A stretch of DNA of 64,000 bases from Aureivirga marina. GTDB taxonomy: Bacteria > Bacteroidota > Bacteroidia > Flavobacteriales > Flavobacteriaceae. The stretch covers positions 1 to 64,000 of the forward strand of contig NZ_JADPIB010000010.1 in NCBI RefSeq assembly GCF_015767265.1, read 5' to 3'. The notes under the pieces were generated by a model. The model worked only from the letters and a program-made list of their open reading frames with translations. It made no database searches and had not been told where the DNA came from. Within the stretch, counting starts at the first letter, position 1; each line of letters begins with the position of its first letter. This document shows positions 50,644 to 59,139 of the stretch, piece after piece. The position numbers and the translations under genes are program-made.

Positions 50644-51936
50644 ATGATGAAAAAAATACTATTCACCCTAATTATCCTATTCAGTTCTCTAGTTTATTCT
50701 CAAAATATCATTGAAAAAAACATTGAATCTTATGAATTAAATACTACTCGTAAAATTCAAATTTACATTCCAGATTCTTATCAACAAGACACCTTACGTT
50801 CTTATCCGTTAGCTGTAATTTTGGACGGAAATTTACTTTTTGACACTTATGTCGGAAATGCCAGATTATTTTCAAAATCTGATAAAGCTCCTGAACAAAT
50901 TATTGTAGGAATTAACCAAGATAATCCGACACAAAGGCAAATTGATTGCTCTTATGAAGCTTCCAATAATTTACCGACAAGTGATGGAGATAATTTTTAT
51001 CGTTTTATCCGTGGTGAATTGTTAGATTATATGGAATTAAACTATCGTGTTTCCCCATTTAAAACAATTGTTGGAAATAAATTGACAGGAAATTTTTTAA
51101 ATTATTTCTTAATTGAAGATACACCAGGTTTTAATGCTTTTATTTGTATAAATCCCGATTTTGCTCCTGAAATTGCAGGTTATTTAAGCGCAAAAGGACA
51201 AAAAATTAAAGAAGAAACTTTTTATTATTTAGCAACAGGTGATTATGATTCTAAAAAGAAACAAACCGAAATTACTTATGTAAGTGATTTTTTAAGTCAA
51301 GTTCAAAATAAAAAATTCAATTATAAATTTCAATATTTTGAAAATATAACAACAACAACTTCTTTAGGACAATCGATTCCGCAAGCGCTTTCTTTTATTT
51401 TCGATATTTATTCGGCAGTTTCTGAAGGTGAGTTTGCTAAAAAATTAAAAGATTTAACACCTGTTGAAGCAATTGCTTATTTAGAAACAAAATATGTAGA
51501 AATTGATTATTTATTTGGTTCCGATTTAAAAATTCGTGAGAAAGATATTTACGCAATTGAAAGTATTGTAATCGAAAAAGAAAATGGTGACTACCTAAAA
51601 GATTTTGGTAAAATGTTGAACAAACTTTACGAAGAATCTCCTTTAGGAAATTATTATTTAGGTATGTATTATGAAAAGAAAAATAAACTTAAAAAAGCAC
51701 TTCGTTATTACAAAGATGGTTACATGAAAGTTCCAAATGATCATGAAAGTGCTGTAGGTTATTATAGAAATGTAGAGAGAGTTTTAGAAAAAATGGATGC
51801 CAAAGGTTTCGATACAGAGGAATTCATGGATGCTAATGAATTTGATACAGAAGAAGATTCGGAAGAAGATACTGAATCTGGAGAAGATTCTAACTCAGAA
51901 GAAGAAAATACGGAAGAAGAAAGTTCAGATGAATAA
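50644..51936 (+). CDS. Secreted esterase-like protein lacking the nucleophile serine, acidic tail
   Basis: This 430-residue secreted protein has a signal peptide to about residue 20. Residues about 25-270 resemble the putative-esterase (Esterase D/Fes) alpha/beta-hydrolase fold (RKIQIYIPDSYQ, YPLAVILDGNLLF, FIRGELLDYMELNYRV). At the nucleophile elbow, where G-H-S-x-G-G is expected, it reads VGNKLTGNF with Lys146, so it is probably not a serine hydrolase. A TPR-like pair follows (about 335-385, NYYLGMYYEKKNKLKKALRY). The last 35 residues are almost all Glu, Asp and Ser. A terminator follows. Confidence 0.7.
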   Translation: MMKKILFTLIILFSSLVYSQNIIEKNIESYELNTTRKIQIYIPDSYQQDTLRSYPLAVILDGNLLFDTYVGNARLFSKSDKAPEQIIVGINQDNPTQRQIDCSYEASNNLPTSDGDNFYRFIRGELLDYMELNYRVSPFKTIVGNKLTGNFLNYFLIEDTPGFNAFICINPDFAPEIAGYLSAKGQKIKEETFYYLATGDYDSKKKQTEITYVSDFLSQVQNKKFNYKFQYFENITTTTSLGQSIPQALSFIFDIYSAVSEGEFAKKLKDLTPVEAIAYLETKYVEIDYLFGSDLKIREKDIYAIESIVIEKENGDYLKDFGKMLNKLYEESPLGNYYLGMYYEKKNKLKKALRYYKDGYMKVPNDHESAVGYYRNVERVLEKMDAKGFDTEEFMDANEFDTEEDSEEDTESGEDSNSEEENTEEESSDE

Positions 51937-51940
51937 ATAA

Positions 51941-51974
51941 AAAAAGCCGATTGTCATTTAACAATCGGCTTTTT
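51941..51974. terminator. Bidirectional terminator
   Basis: The perfect stem AAAAAGCCGATTGT (51941-51954) pairs with 51961-51974 over six bases. It lies between the esterase-like gene and the convergent CotH-like gene ending at 51979. Confidence 0.88.
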
Positions 51975-51978
51975 AATT

Positions 51979-53193
51979 CTAAAATTTATTTTTTAAATAA
52001 CCAAAACGGTCATCAAAATCTGCTCTTAATTCATCTACATTTTGATACCATTCAATTAACGTTTCTGGTTCTTTATATTTTTGTAAATGCAGAGGAATTT
52101 CCTTTTCAACATATTCCATATTTTTATTTAAAATCGTAGAAAAAGATTCTCTTGAAAATTTCGGATTATTGTAAATTTCTTCCAACCTTTCATCAAATTG
52201 TTGTTTAAATTCTGCATCATTATCATATAAAACATTAAACATATCAATAATTGGGCTTGAATTTCCGTTTCGTATTGATTTTAAAGGATGATTAGCAATA
52301 TCAATTTCATTTACATAATCTAAATCATATAAAACAAAACGAAATTTTGAATCTTCAATCGCATAAAAACGAACATTATTATTTGGCCAATCAAAGTTTG
52401 TAATTAATGATTCAAAAGCCATATAATCAATAAAACTATTCAAATCAATTTCTTGTTTGATATGCGCAACATCTCCATCAGCAATTTTTTGCATTAGAGT
52501 ATAAACTCTCGCTTCATCTCCATCTTTAATATCAATTACTCCAGGAGAATCCACTTTTACCATCGTTAAATGCTTTTTCTTTTTATCAAAAAGTCTCGAA
52601 ATTCCATTCGAATTTGTTTCTGTTCGAATATTCAACATTCCATAAAACTCATTATTTATAAACACAAAAGCTGGCTCATAATAAGAAACTTCAAAATCCA
52701 AACCAAGTTCAATTGCCAATTCAGAATAAGTTGCGTCTTTCAACATTGTATCAAAAAAATCGTTTCCTGAATTTCGTAAACGGAAAGATTTTATTTTATC
52801 TAAACTATGATTTGGAAGTATTTTCTCTGGATTAATAATTTGTCTTTGCGAATTATCTTGTGTATCGTCAAATTTAATTCCTAAAGATTTCAACTCAAAA
52901 GTTGCAGACTTTCCTCCTTTTATTTCCAATTCTACAAGTTCACGATCTACTTGTAATTCATGATTTCTATATAAATCCATTCGTGCTTCAATTTCAATTT
53001 CTGCACGATAATTTTCAAACATTTTTTCAACCTGTTCTTCATTTGCAATTAAATTAATCACAGGAAAAGGAGTTTCTAAATTTTCAATAGTTACATCCTT
53101 ATAAGACGGAACATCAAACTTTAATTCTTCATCAAAATCACTACAAGAAATTAGAAGAATTAAGAAAGTAAAACTTATTATAATTTTTTTCAT
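51979..53193 (-). CDS. CotH kinase-like lipoprotein
   Basis: This 404-residue lipoprotein has a signal ending L-I-S-C (Cys17). The body matches the CotH kinase-like family: KSFRLRNSGNDFFDTMLKDA, YYEPAFVFINNEFYGMLNIR, and the catalytic-type ITNFDWPNNNVRFY and FRFVLYDLDYVNEID. CotH proteins are atypical secreted kinases in spore-formers. Bacteroidota members are surface proteins of unknown substrate. It starts 7 bases after the stop of the upstream beta-barrel gene. Confidence 0.85.
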   Translation of the reverse strand: MKKIIISFTFLILLISCSDFDEELKFDVPSYKDVTIENLETPFPVINLIANEEQVEKMFENYRAEIEIEARMDLYRNHELQVDRELVELEIKGGKSATFELKSLGIKFDDTQDNSQRQIINPEKILPNHSLDKIKSFRLRNSGNDFFDTMLKDATYSELAIELGLDFEVSYYEPAFVFINNEFYGMLNIRTETNSNGISRLFDKKKKHLTMVKVDSPGVIDIKDGDEARVYTLMQKIADGDVAHIKQEIDLNSFIDYMAFESLITNFDWPNNNVRFYAIEDSKFRFVLYDLDYVNEIDIANHPLKSIRNGNSSPIIDMFNVLYDNDAEFKQQFDERLEEIYNNPKFSRESFSTILNKNMEYVEKEIPLHLQKYKEPETLIEWYQNVDELRADFDDRFGYLKNKF

Positions 53194-53199
53194 TTGGTT

Positions 53200-53754
53200 T
53201 TATTTTAAAGCATAAGAAATTCCAACAGAAATAGTTGTTCTTGGTTCATTCAATAAAAATAAATCTGGAGTTGTTCTTAAATTTCTTTGAAAAAGTGCAA
53301 CAATCTGCCATTTTTTATGAAAAGCATACCCTCCTTTTATCAGAAAATTTACACGAACATTGTTTTCTTTACTGATATTAAGTTCATTAAAATCACGATT
53401 ATTACTCAAAGAAAAACCAGAAGAAATTCTATATTTTTCCAGAAAATGATAACCAAGTAAAAATGGAATATCCAAACGTAAAGTTTTGGCATTGTAAGAT
53501 GAATTTCGAACTTCACCTTCTGCAAAATATAACTTTCCATATATTCCTGTTTCACCATAAATACCTTTGTAAATTGGAATTTGAACATTTGCACCAAGTT
53601 GTGTCATCAAAACAGTATTTGAGGAAATTTTTTCTTGGTTCATGTATAAATCATTGTTGAAAGCGTAACCTAAATGCGCTTCCACATTAAATTTTGTTTG
53701 TGCATTCATTCCAAAAAATGCAAAAACGAATAAAATAAACAGTAGTTTCTTCAT
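53200..53754 (-). CDS. Outer-membrane beta-barrel-like protein
   Basis: This 184-residue protein has a signal peptide (ending FFGMNAQ). The mature part alternates polar and aromatic residues in strands (FNVEAHLGYAFNN, QIPIYKGIYGETGIYGKLYF, IPFLLGYHFLEKYRI, WQIVALFQRNL) and ends GISYALK. This fits a small eight-strand barrel of the OmpA/porin-like kind. It is cotranscribed with the CotH-like lipoprotein gene, so the two may work together at the surface (inference). Confidence 0.75.
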   Translation of the reverse strand: MKKLLFILFVFAFFGMNAQTKFNVEAHLGYAFNNDLYMNQEKISSNTVLMTQLGANVQIPIYKGIYGETGIYGKLYFAEGEVRNSSYNAKTLRLDIPFLLGYHFLEKYRISSGFSLSNNRDFNELNISKENNVRVNFLIKGGYAFHKKWQIVALFQRNLRTTPDLFLLNEPRTTISVGISYALK

Positions 53755-54156
53755 GAATTCTTTTATATCATTCTCATGAAATCTTACACTTCTATTTTTT
53801 AATCTTAAATTTTATATTATTTAAAAAATACAAGTATAAATTTCATTTTACTTAAAATAAGATTGCAAAATTACAAAATGATTTTTAATTCTATATTTAT
53901 TATTCTTTCATAAGAAAAAGAATGAAACCAATTTCTACACATTTTTTTTATTATTTTTTTGACAACTCAAAAATATCTTCACTTTTTTTATACATATTTT
54001 TCTTTTTATATACATTTCTTTATCGAATTAAAATTCCCTTAAACTTTCCATTAAAATGATAATCTTTTGATAAACAAATCATACACTAAGCTTTACAAAA
54101 AAGAAGTCAAGAAAATTAATTTTGACATAAATAAAAATCTTAACAACACAATTAAA
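53755..54156. other. Divergent AT-rich intergenic region
   Basis: I see nothing notable here. It holds promoters for the barrel gene and for the MORN-repeat gene. The open frame from a TTG at 54067 is an extension of the latter without a signal peptide and is not adopted. Confidence 0.45.
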
Positions 54157-55089
54157 ATGAACCCTCAAAAATTATTTCTATTCGTATTAATTTTAAACAT
54201 TACAATTAGCTATAGTCAAACTGAATTCAAAGAATTTTATGAAAATGGACAACTTGCACAAGTTGGAAACAAAAAAGATGGTTATGCACAAGGAGATTTT
54301 AAAGAATATTATGAAAATGGACAAATAGCAAAAATTGGAAATTATGAAGAAGGTTTTGCTGAAGGAGAATTCAAAGAATTTTATGAAAACGGACAATTAG
54401 CACAAGTTGGAAAATATCATAAAGGTTTTGCAGAGGGAGAATGGAAATATTTTCATGAAAACGGAAAATTAAAAGCAATTGGAAAAAGAGAAAAAGGAAA
54501 AGCTATTGGAAAATGGGAAATTTATTATGATAACAAGCAACTTTCTGAAGAAGGAATTTATGAAAAAGGATTAAAAAATAGTGAGTTTAAAACATTTCAT
54601 AAAAATGGACAAATAATGCATGTTGGAGCTTTTGAAAAAGGATTAAAAGTTGGACTATGGAAAGCTTATAATGCAAAAGGGATTTTAATAAGTGAAGGAG
54701 TTTATAAATCAGACGGTAAAGATTCCATTTGGAAATATTATTTCAATGATGGAAAATTAAATTTTAAACAGAATTTTAAAAATGGGGAAAGAAAAGGAAA
54801 ATGGGAAGCTTTTTATCCGAGTGGAGAAAAAATGAGTATAGGAAATTTTGAAGATAATGAACGAAATGGAGAACAAAAAGATTTCTATAAAAATGGACAA
54901 TTGAAAGCAGTAAAACTTTTTAAAAACAACAAGTTAATGGATGTGTATCAATTATACGATAATACAGGAAATTTACTTCAAAAAGGAAGTTTAATCAATG
55001 GAAATGGAACTTTACACATCTATAATAATCAAGGAAAATTAGAAAAAACAGAAATGTACAAAAAAGGCGAATTAGTTTCTGTAAATTAA
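54157..55089 (+). CDS. MORN/YwqK-type repeat protein
   Basis: This 310-residue secreted protein has a signal peptide (MNPQKLFLFVLILNITISYSQ) followed by about eleven repeats of 24 residues. The first ten are very regular, for example FKEFYENGQLAQVGNKKDGY, FKEYYENGQIAKIGNYEEGF and WEAFYPSGEKMSIGNFEDNE. The Y-x-N-G-x-[IL]-x-x-x-G pattern is that of MORN/YwqK-variant repeats. Repeats 1 and 3 are almost identical, which indicates recent duplication. A TTG at 54067 in frame would precede the signal peptide by 30 residues and is rejected. A terminator follows. Confidence 0.85.
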   Translation: MNPQKLFLFVLILNITISYSQTEFKEFYENGQLAQVGNKKDGYAQGDFKEYYENGQIAKIGNYEEGFAEGEFKEFYENGQLAQVGKYHKGFAEGEWKYFHENGKLKAIGKREKGKAIGKWEIYYDNKQLSEEGIYEKGLKNSEFKTFHKNGQIMHVGAFEKGLKVGLWKAYNAKGILISEGVYKSDGKDSIWKYYFNDGKLNFKQNFKNGERKGKWEAFYPSGEKMSIGNFEDNERNGEQKDFYKNGQLKAVKLFKNNKLMDVYQLYDNTGNLLQKGSLINGNGTLHIYNNQGKLEKTEMYKKGELVSVN

Positions 55090-55114
55090 TCTTTGGTTTG
55101 CGTGTTTATCTCAA

Positions 55115-55141
55115 AAAAACTCCTCAAATTGAGGAGTTTTT
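55115..55141. terminator. Bidirectional terminator
   Basis: The stem AAAAACTCCTCA (55115-55126) pairs with TGAGGAGTTTTT (55130-55141) over three bases. It overlaps the end of the convergent pseudouridine synthase gene by two bases. Confidence 0.85.
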
Positions 55142-55706
55142 AATTCATTTGTATTTCTTCAACACTTCCTGCATCTAAACCTTCAATAGTAATATCACCA
55201 ATTCGAACACGAACCAAACGTAATGTTGGAAAACCAACAACAGAAGTCATTTTTCTAACTTGTCGAAATTTCCCTTCCGAAACTGTAATCGAAGCCCAAG
55301 AAGTTGGTCCATGTCTTTCGTCTCTGATTTTTTTGGCTCTTTTTGGCAATATTGGAATTTCAATTTTAGAAGCTTTACAAGGTTTTGTTTTGTATTTTTC
55401 TTTGTTTACAGTAATTTCTACACCTTCACAAAGTTGCAGAATTGCTTCTTCTGTAATTATTCCATCTACTTGAACATAATATTCTTTTTCTACCTTTTTA
55501 CTTCGAATATCATTGCTTATTTTTCCATCTGTTGTTAATAATAGTAATCCTTCCGAATCCTCATCTAAACGTCCGATTGCCATTGTTCCTTCTGGAAAAT
55601 CATGTAATTCACCAAGTAATTTTTTCTTTCTTTTTAACTCGTATTTAAATTGACTTAAAAAGCCGTATGGTTTAAATATTTTAAAGTGTTTATGTTCTTT
55701 CATCAT
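55140..55706 (-). CDS. rRNA pseudouridine synthase, RsuA/RluE family
   Basis: This 188-residue enzyme has the RsuA/RluB/RluE catalytic motif GRLDEDSEGLLLLTTDG with nucleophile Asp48. Other conserved parts are FKPYGFLSQF, KEYYVQVDG, and GKFRQVRKMTSVVGFPTLRLVRVRIG. There is no S4 domain, as in RluE, which modifies 23S rRNA in E. coli, so that site is the best guess. A second Met at 55703 is an equal start. The gene upstream on the same strand ends 23 bases away. Confidence 0.9.
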   Translation of the reverse strand: MMKEHKHFKIFKPYGFLSQFKYELKRKKKLLGELHDFPEGTMAIGRLDEDSEGLLLLTTDGKISNDIRSKKVEKEYYVQVDGIITEEAILQLCEGVEITVNKEKYKTKPCKASKIEIPILPKRAKKIRDERHGPTSWASITVSEGKFRQVRKMTSVVGFPTLRLVRVRIGDITIEGLDAGSVEEIQMN

Positions 55707-55729
55707 TCTATCTAAAAAAGACTGCGAAT

Positions 55730-57451
55730 TTAAAAAACATATAATTCATCCCAAACTAAATTATTAGGTAAAAATTCTGTACAAAATTCTAAGTGAATCA
55801 CTCTTCTTCGCTTATTTTCTTCCGATTTTAAAGAACTATGCAAAATTAAAGGTTTCATCAATTGAACTCCTCCAGCTTTTATTTTGCATTCATAAGGAAT
55901 ACTATTTTGTGTGATTGCTTTTACTTCAGCATCTTCCAAACGAGTTTTATGCGAACCTGGAATCACTTTTAAAACACCATTTGTTTCATCAACATCATCC
56001 AAATGAATTCGAATGGTAAAGGTATTTTGTAAAATATGTTCAGGCGGACAAACGCTGATTACATCACCTTTTTTTGTCCAACCAAAAAATCCATCGGTTT
56101 CTTTTTTAAATTTTAAATTAATCATCGCGTCCTGATGCCAAGGCACAATCCAATTGAATTTTTCCGATTTATCAAAATAAATTGCTTTGGTTAAAACTGC
56201 CCTTTCATCAATTCGTTCTAAAATATTTCTTAGATTTCTATTAAAAAGAATTCCTTTTAAATTTGGAACTTTTTGAAGTAATTTTCGCTCCGCATATACT
56301 TTTCGATGTTTGGTGATATTTTCTTTTTCTAAAACTCCAATAATTCTTCGAATTTCTTTCGTAGTATATACATTTTCTAAAATACTAAAACCTTTATGCT
56401 CTAATTGAAAATTTGCTTTTCTATAAGATTTTTCATGAATCATTCCTTGATAAGTTTCTACAGCATTTAGCAAACGATCTTTTATGTTTTTCCTTAATCT
56501 TTCTGGTTTAATCACACGAATTGCTTCTCCAAATGCAAGAATTTCTTTTTCTAATTCATAATTATGTTGCACATCTAAAGAAATCGTAATTCCAAAACGA
56601 TCTTGATCAATCATTTTCTGTGAACTATGTAAAGGTTTTGTCAACACATATGGAGCATGTTTTCTTGTCACATAAAGAATCACTTTTTCCGCAGGTAAAT
56701 TCGGACTAACAGTTACACCAATAACATCTTTAAAATGTTTTTCTGGATCAAAATTATGTGCTTCTCGAAAAGGCAAATCACTTTTAGAAATATTTAAAAT
56801 TCTATCCAAAGCCAAATTTAAAACACCTTCTCTTTTTTTTCTTTGTCCAAGAATAAACCAACGATTTCTAAATTCTTTTAATAAATAAGGATAAATTGTA
56901 AATGTTTCTTCTTTTCTAGCTTTAAAAGATTTATAAGTAATATCAATTGATTGTTTTTGAATAATCGATTTATACAAAACATCTAAATATTTCAAACCAC
57001 GTAAATTTTCATTTTTTTCAAAATCAATTACAGGTTTTTTCTGGGTTTTTGCTGCATAAATTTGATCTTCTAACTTTCGTACCATCGTACTTAAATCTTG
57101 AAAATGTGAAAAACCTTGAAACTGTTTCATAAATTCTACAGCTTCTGTCAGTTTATCTAAATCTTGATTTGAAATTGGAATATTTGTAATACTATAATCT
57201 TCTTCTTCATAAGTATAATATTTACGTTCTAAAACAACAATTGGCGCATTATATCCTAATTTATCACTTCGCATTGTCTGAATATCACCTTGCACTGTTC
57301 TTTTACTTACACCTTTATCGATTCCTTCATATTCATACAAAGCATCAGAACATGCATCTACCAAATCATCGATTGTCCACTTTCGAAATCTATTTTGTAA
57401 ACACTGATCGATAGTTTTATATCGAATCAATGCATTTCTATTTACAGGCAT
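55730..57451 (-). CDS. WYL-domain regulator fused to a PhyH (phytanoyl-CoA dioxygenase-like) domain
   Basis: This is a continuous 573-residue frame with two families. Residues 1-60 form a winged-helix start (TIDDLVDACSDALYEYEG, SKRTVQGDIQTMRSDKLGY). About 150-235 is a WYL domain (IDITYKSFKARKEETFTIYPYLLKEF, then RWFILGQR in place of W-Y-L) and about 250-335 its C-terminal WCX part. Residues about 345-573 form a PhyH double-stranded beta-helix with metal ligands His439 and Asp441 (PWHQDAM), His538 (LILHSSL) and a 2-oxoglutarate Arg near 549 (RRRVIHLEF). It could be a regulator carrying its own Fe/2-oxoglutarate sensor or enzyme (inference). Confidence 0.85.
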   Translation of the reverse strand: MPVNRNALIRYKTIDQCLQNRFRKWTIDDLVDACSDALYEYEGIDKGVSKRTVQGDIQTMRSDKLGYNAPIVVLERKYYTYEEEDYSITNIPISNQDLDKLTEAVEFMKQFQGFSHFQDLSTMVRKLEDQIYAAKTQKKPVIDFEKNENLRGLKYLDVLYKSIIQKQSIDITYKSFKARKEETFTIYPYLLKEFRNRWFILGQRKKREGVLNLALDRILNISKSDLPFREAHNFDPEKHFKDVIGVTVSPNLPAEKVILYVTRKHAPYVLTKPLHSSQKMIDQDRFGITISLDVQHNYELEKEILAFGEAIRVIKPERLRKNIKDRLLNAVETYQGMIHEKSYRKANFQLEHKGFSILENVYTTKEIRRIIGVLEKENITKHRKVYAERKLLQKVPNLKGILFNRNLRNILERIDERAVLTKAIYFDKSEKFNWIVPWHQDAMINLKFKKETDGFFGWTKKGDVISVCPPEHILQNTFTIRIHLDDVDETNGVLKVIPGSHKTRLEDAEVKAITQNSIPYECKIKAGGVQLMKPLILHSSLKSEENKRRRVIHLEFCTEFLPNNLVWDELYVF

Positions 57452-57514
57452 TTTATTTTTTTTGCTACAATAATAGCAATTTATTAACTTAAAGTAACTT
57501 TTAGAGAAATAAAA

Positions 57515-58174
57515 ATGGAAATTTTAGAGATTCTTGAACAGTTTAAAGCAAAAGCAAATCCGGAAATTGCAGCACAACAAAAAGCTTATATGAAAGATTT
57601 ATTTACATTTTATGGTGTAAAATCTCCTGAAAGAAAAGAAATTCAAAAATATTTTTTTGCGAAAGAAAATTTACCAAGTAAAGAAAAAGCAGCAAAAATC
57701 ACTTTAGAGCTTTGGAATAAACCAGAAAGAGAATTGCAATATTTTGCGCAAGAATTTTATTTAAAATATAAAAAGTTATTTTCTGTTGAAGACATTTTTA
57801 TTTTTGAAAAATTAATCATTACAAAATCTTGGTGGGATACGGTTGATTTTGTTGCTTCAAATTTAATTGGTGATTATTTCTTAAAATTTCCTTCTAAAAA
57901 AGAAGAATTTATTCATAAATGGCTACAATCTGAAAATCTTTGGTTAAAAAGAACAGCACTTATATTCCAATTAAAATATAAAAGTAAAACAGATAAACAA
58001 TTATTAAAAACTGCGATTATCAAGTGTAATGGAACTAAAGAATTTTTCTTAAACAAAGCCATTGGTTGGGCGTTGCGAAATTACAGCAAAACTAATCCAG
58101 ATTGGGTTCGCAATTTTATCCAAAATCATTCACTTTCTAATTTAAGTGTGAAAGAAGGAAGTAAATATTTATAA
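57515..58174 (+). CDS. DNA alkylation repair protein (AlkD-like)
   Basis: This 219-residue HEAT-like alpha-helical protein is of the AlkC/AlkD DNA glycosylase family. It has FYGVKSPERKEIQKYFF, the helix WNKPERELQYFAQEF, SWWDTVDFVASNLIGDY and LWLKRTALIFQLKY, ending FFLNKAIGWALRNYSKTNP with WVRNFI. The conserved Trp and Asp (W-W-D-T-V-D) and R-T-A match the active-site helix. It removes alkylated purines such as 3-methyladenine. It is divergent from the WYL-PhyH gene. Confidence 0.88.
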   Translation: MEILEILEQFKAKANPEIAAQQKAYMKDLFTFYGVKSPERKEIQKYFFAKENLPSKEKAAKITLELWNKPERELQYFAQEFYLKYKKLFSVEDIFIFEKLIITKSWWDTVDFVASNLIGDYFLKFPSKKEEFIHKWLQSENLWLKRTALIFQLKYKSKTDKQLLKTAIIKCNGTKEFFLNKAIGWALRNYSKTNPDWVRNFIQNHSLSNLSVKEGSKYL

Positions 58175-58208
58175 GATTATTTTAATTTATCTAACCAAAT
58201 TATAAAAA

Positions 58209-58529
58209 TTATTCTTCAATTTCTTCATCAAAAACTCTTAAACTTTTAATAGAATTTACATGAGAAGACAATATAAAAAGCTCATCTCCTTCATCATAAA
58301 AAAATAAATAATTTTCTTTTAATTCTATCTTAGTAACAGGAAGTCTAAATCCTCTACCATCAAAATATGAAACATCACATTGTTTTTGTTTACTTGAAAA
58401 AATACTCTCTTTATAAATTATATTTGATTCTTTTTTATATAAAACTGCAATTATTATTAGTAAAAAAAGGATAACTAAATTTTTAATATTTAAATACTTT
58501 TTCATCATCAATTTATTTTGTTCAGTCAT
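58209..58529 (-). CDS. Hypothetical membrane-anchored protein
   Basis: This 106-residue protein has one N-terminal membrane helix (about residues 15-33, NLVILFLLIIIAVLYKK) and a soluble acidic C-terminus (DEGDELFILSS, EEIEE). No family is recognised. Internal Met residues at positions 8 and 9 are alternative starts. It stands alone between AlkD and the ArsR gene. Confidence 0.5.
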   Translation of the reverse strand: MTEQNKLMMKKYLNIKNLVILFLLIIIAVLYKKESNIIYKESIFSSKQKQCDVSYFDGRGFRLPVTKIELKENYLFFYDEGDELFILSSHVNSIKSLRVFDEEIEE

Positions 58530-58752
58530 AGTTTTTGTTTAGCAATTTCTATTTTTTTATTTAATCACAAGAATACAAAAATTCTTTTAAGGAAATAAAC
58601 TCTTTTTTAAAATTCTAGTTTTTTAAAAATAAGAATCAATCTTCTATCAATTTTTAAACATTCATTTTTATTTCATTTTTCAGCAATAATTATTCAAGAA
58701 TATTAATTAATAATTTCAGATGTTAAAGTTAAAATTCCATCAAAATATTTGG

Positions 58753-58778
58753 TATATGAAAATATGTTCATATATTTG
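58753..58778 (+). promoter_or_regulatory. Operator and -7 box of the arsR-type gene
   Basis: A perfect inverted repeat TATATGAA (58753-58760), six-base spacer, TTCATATA (58767-58774) overlaps the exact -7 box TATATTTG (58771-58778). Bound repressor would block the promoter. The ATG at 58783 is 4 bases after the box, so the transcript is probably leaderless. The same ATGAA-N6-TTCAT half-sites recur at 59596-59611. Confidence 0.65.
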
Positions 58779-58782
58779 CTTC

Positions 58783-59091
58783 ATGAATAGAGATAAAATC
58801 ATAGAACCAGAAAAAGTTTTAAAAGTTGCGGAGATTTTAAAAACCATCGGACATCCAATTCGTTTACAAGTTTTGGAAGTTTTAGAGCGTGAAGAACCGC
58901 TGACGGTTTCTCAAATTCTTGAAAAAATAAATCTAGACGTTGAACAATCATTGCTCTCTCATCATTTAATTAAGATGAAAGACAAAGGAATTTTAAGTTC
59001 TGAAAAACAAGGAATGCATATGTATTATAGAGTTACAGATCGTAAAATTCTTTCCATTTTTGATTGTATGTCAAATTGCAGCATTGTATAA
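58783..59091 (+). CDS. ArsR-family winged-helix repressor
   Basis: This 102-residue regulator contains an ArsR-type winged helix: LKTIGHPIRLQVLEVLEREE, LTVSQILEKINL, and the recognition helix EQSLLSHHLIKMKDKGIL with the wing SSEKQGMHMYYRV. The C-terminus has Cys residues in FDCMSNCSIV (C-x-x-x-C), possible metal or thiol-sensing ligands. The frame is open to 58720, but the -7 box at 58771-58778 lies inside that extension, so 58783 is chosen. It is followed by rhodanese and efflux genes, its likely targets. Confidence 0.88.
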   Translation: MNRDKIIEPEKVLKVAEILKTIGHPIRLQVLEVLEREEPLTVSQILEKINLDVEQSLLSHHLIKMKDKGILSSEKQGMHMYYRVTDRKILSIFDCMSNCSIV

Positions 59092-59096
59092 TCCTC

Positions 59097-59124
59097 TACT
59101 TCCACTCTTTTTAGGGTGGAAGTA
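59097..59124 (+). promoter_or_regulatory. Intercistronic hairpin between arsR-type and rhodanese genes
   Basis: The 9-bp perfect inverted repeat TACTTCCAC (59097-59105) with GTGGAAGTA (59116-59124) has a 10-base loop and is followed by A residues, not T. It cannot be an intrinsic terminator on the plus strand. It may affect mRNA processing or be an operator. Confidence 0.4.
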
Positions 59125-59139
59125 AAAAATATAAGTGAT

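Noticed and set aside
55730-57451. WYL-PhyH fusion as two genes joined by a sequencing error
   Set aside because: The frame is continuous with normal codon use across the junction and no overlapping second start context stands out. An indel cannot be fully excluded from one sequence.
59097-59124. Intrinsic terminator after the ArsR-type gene
   Set aside because: The stem is followed by A residues on the plus strand, not T, and neither strand has a T-run in the right place.
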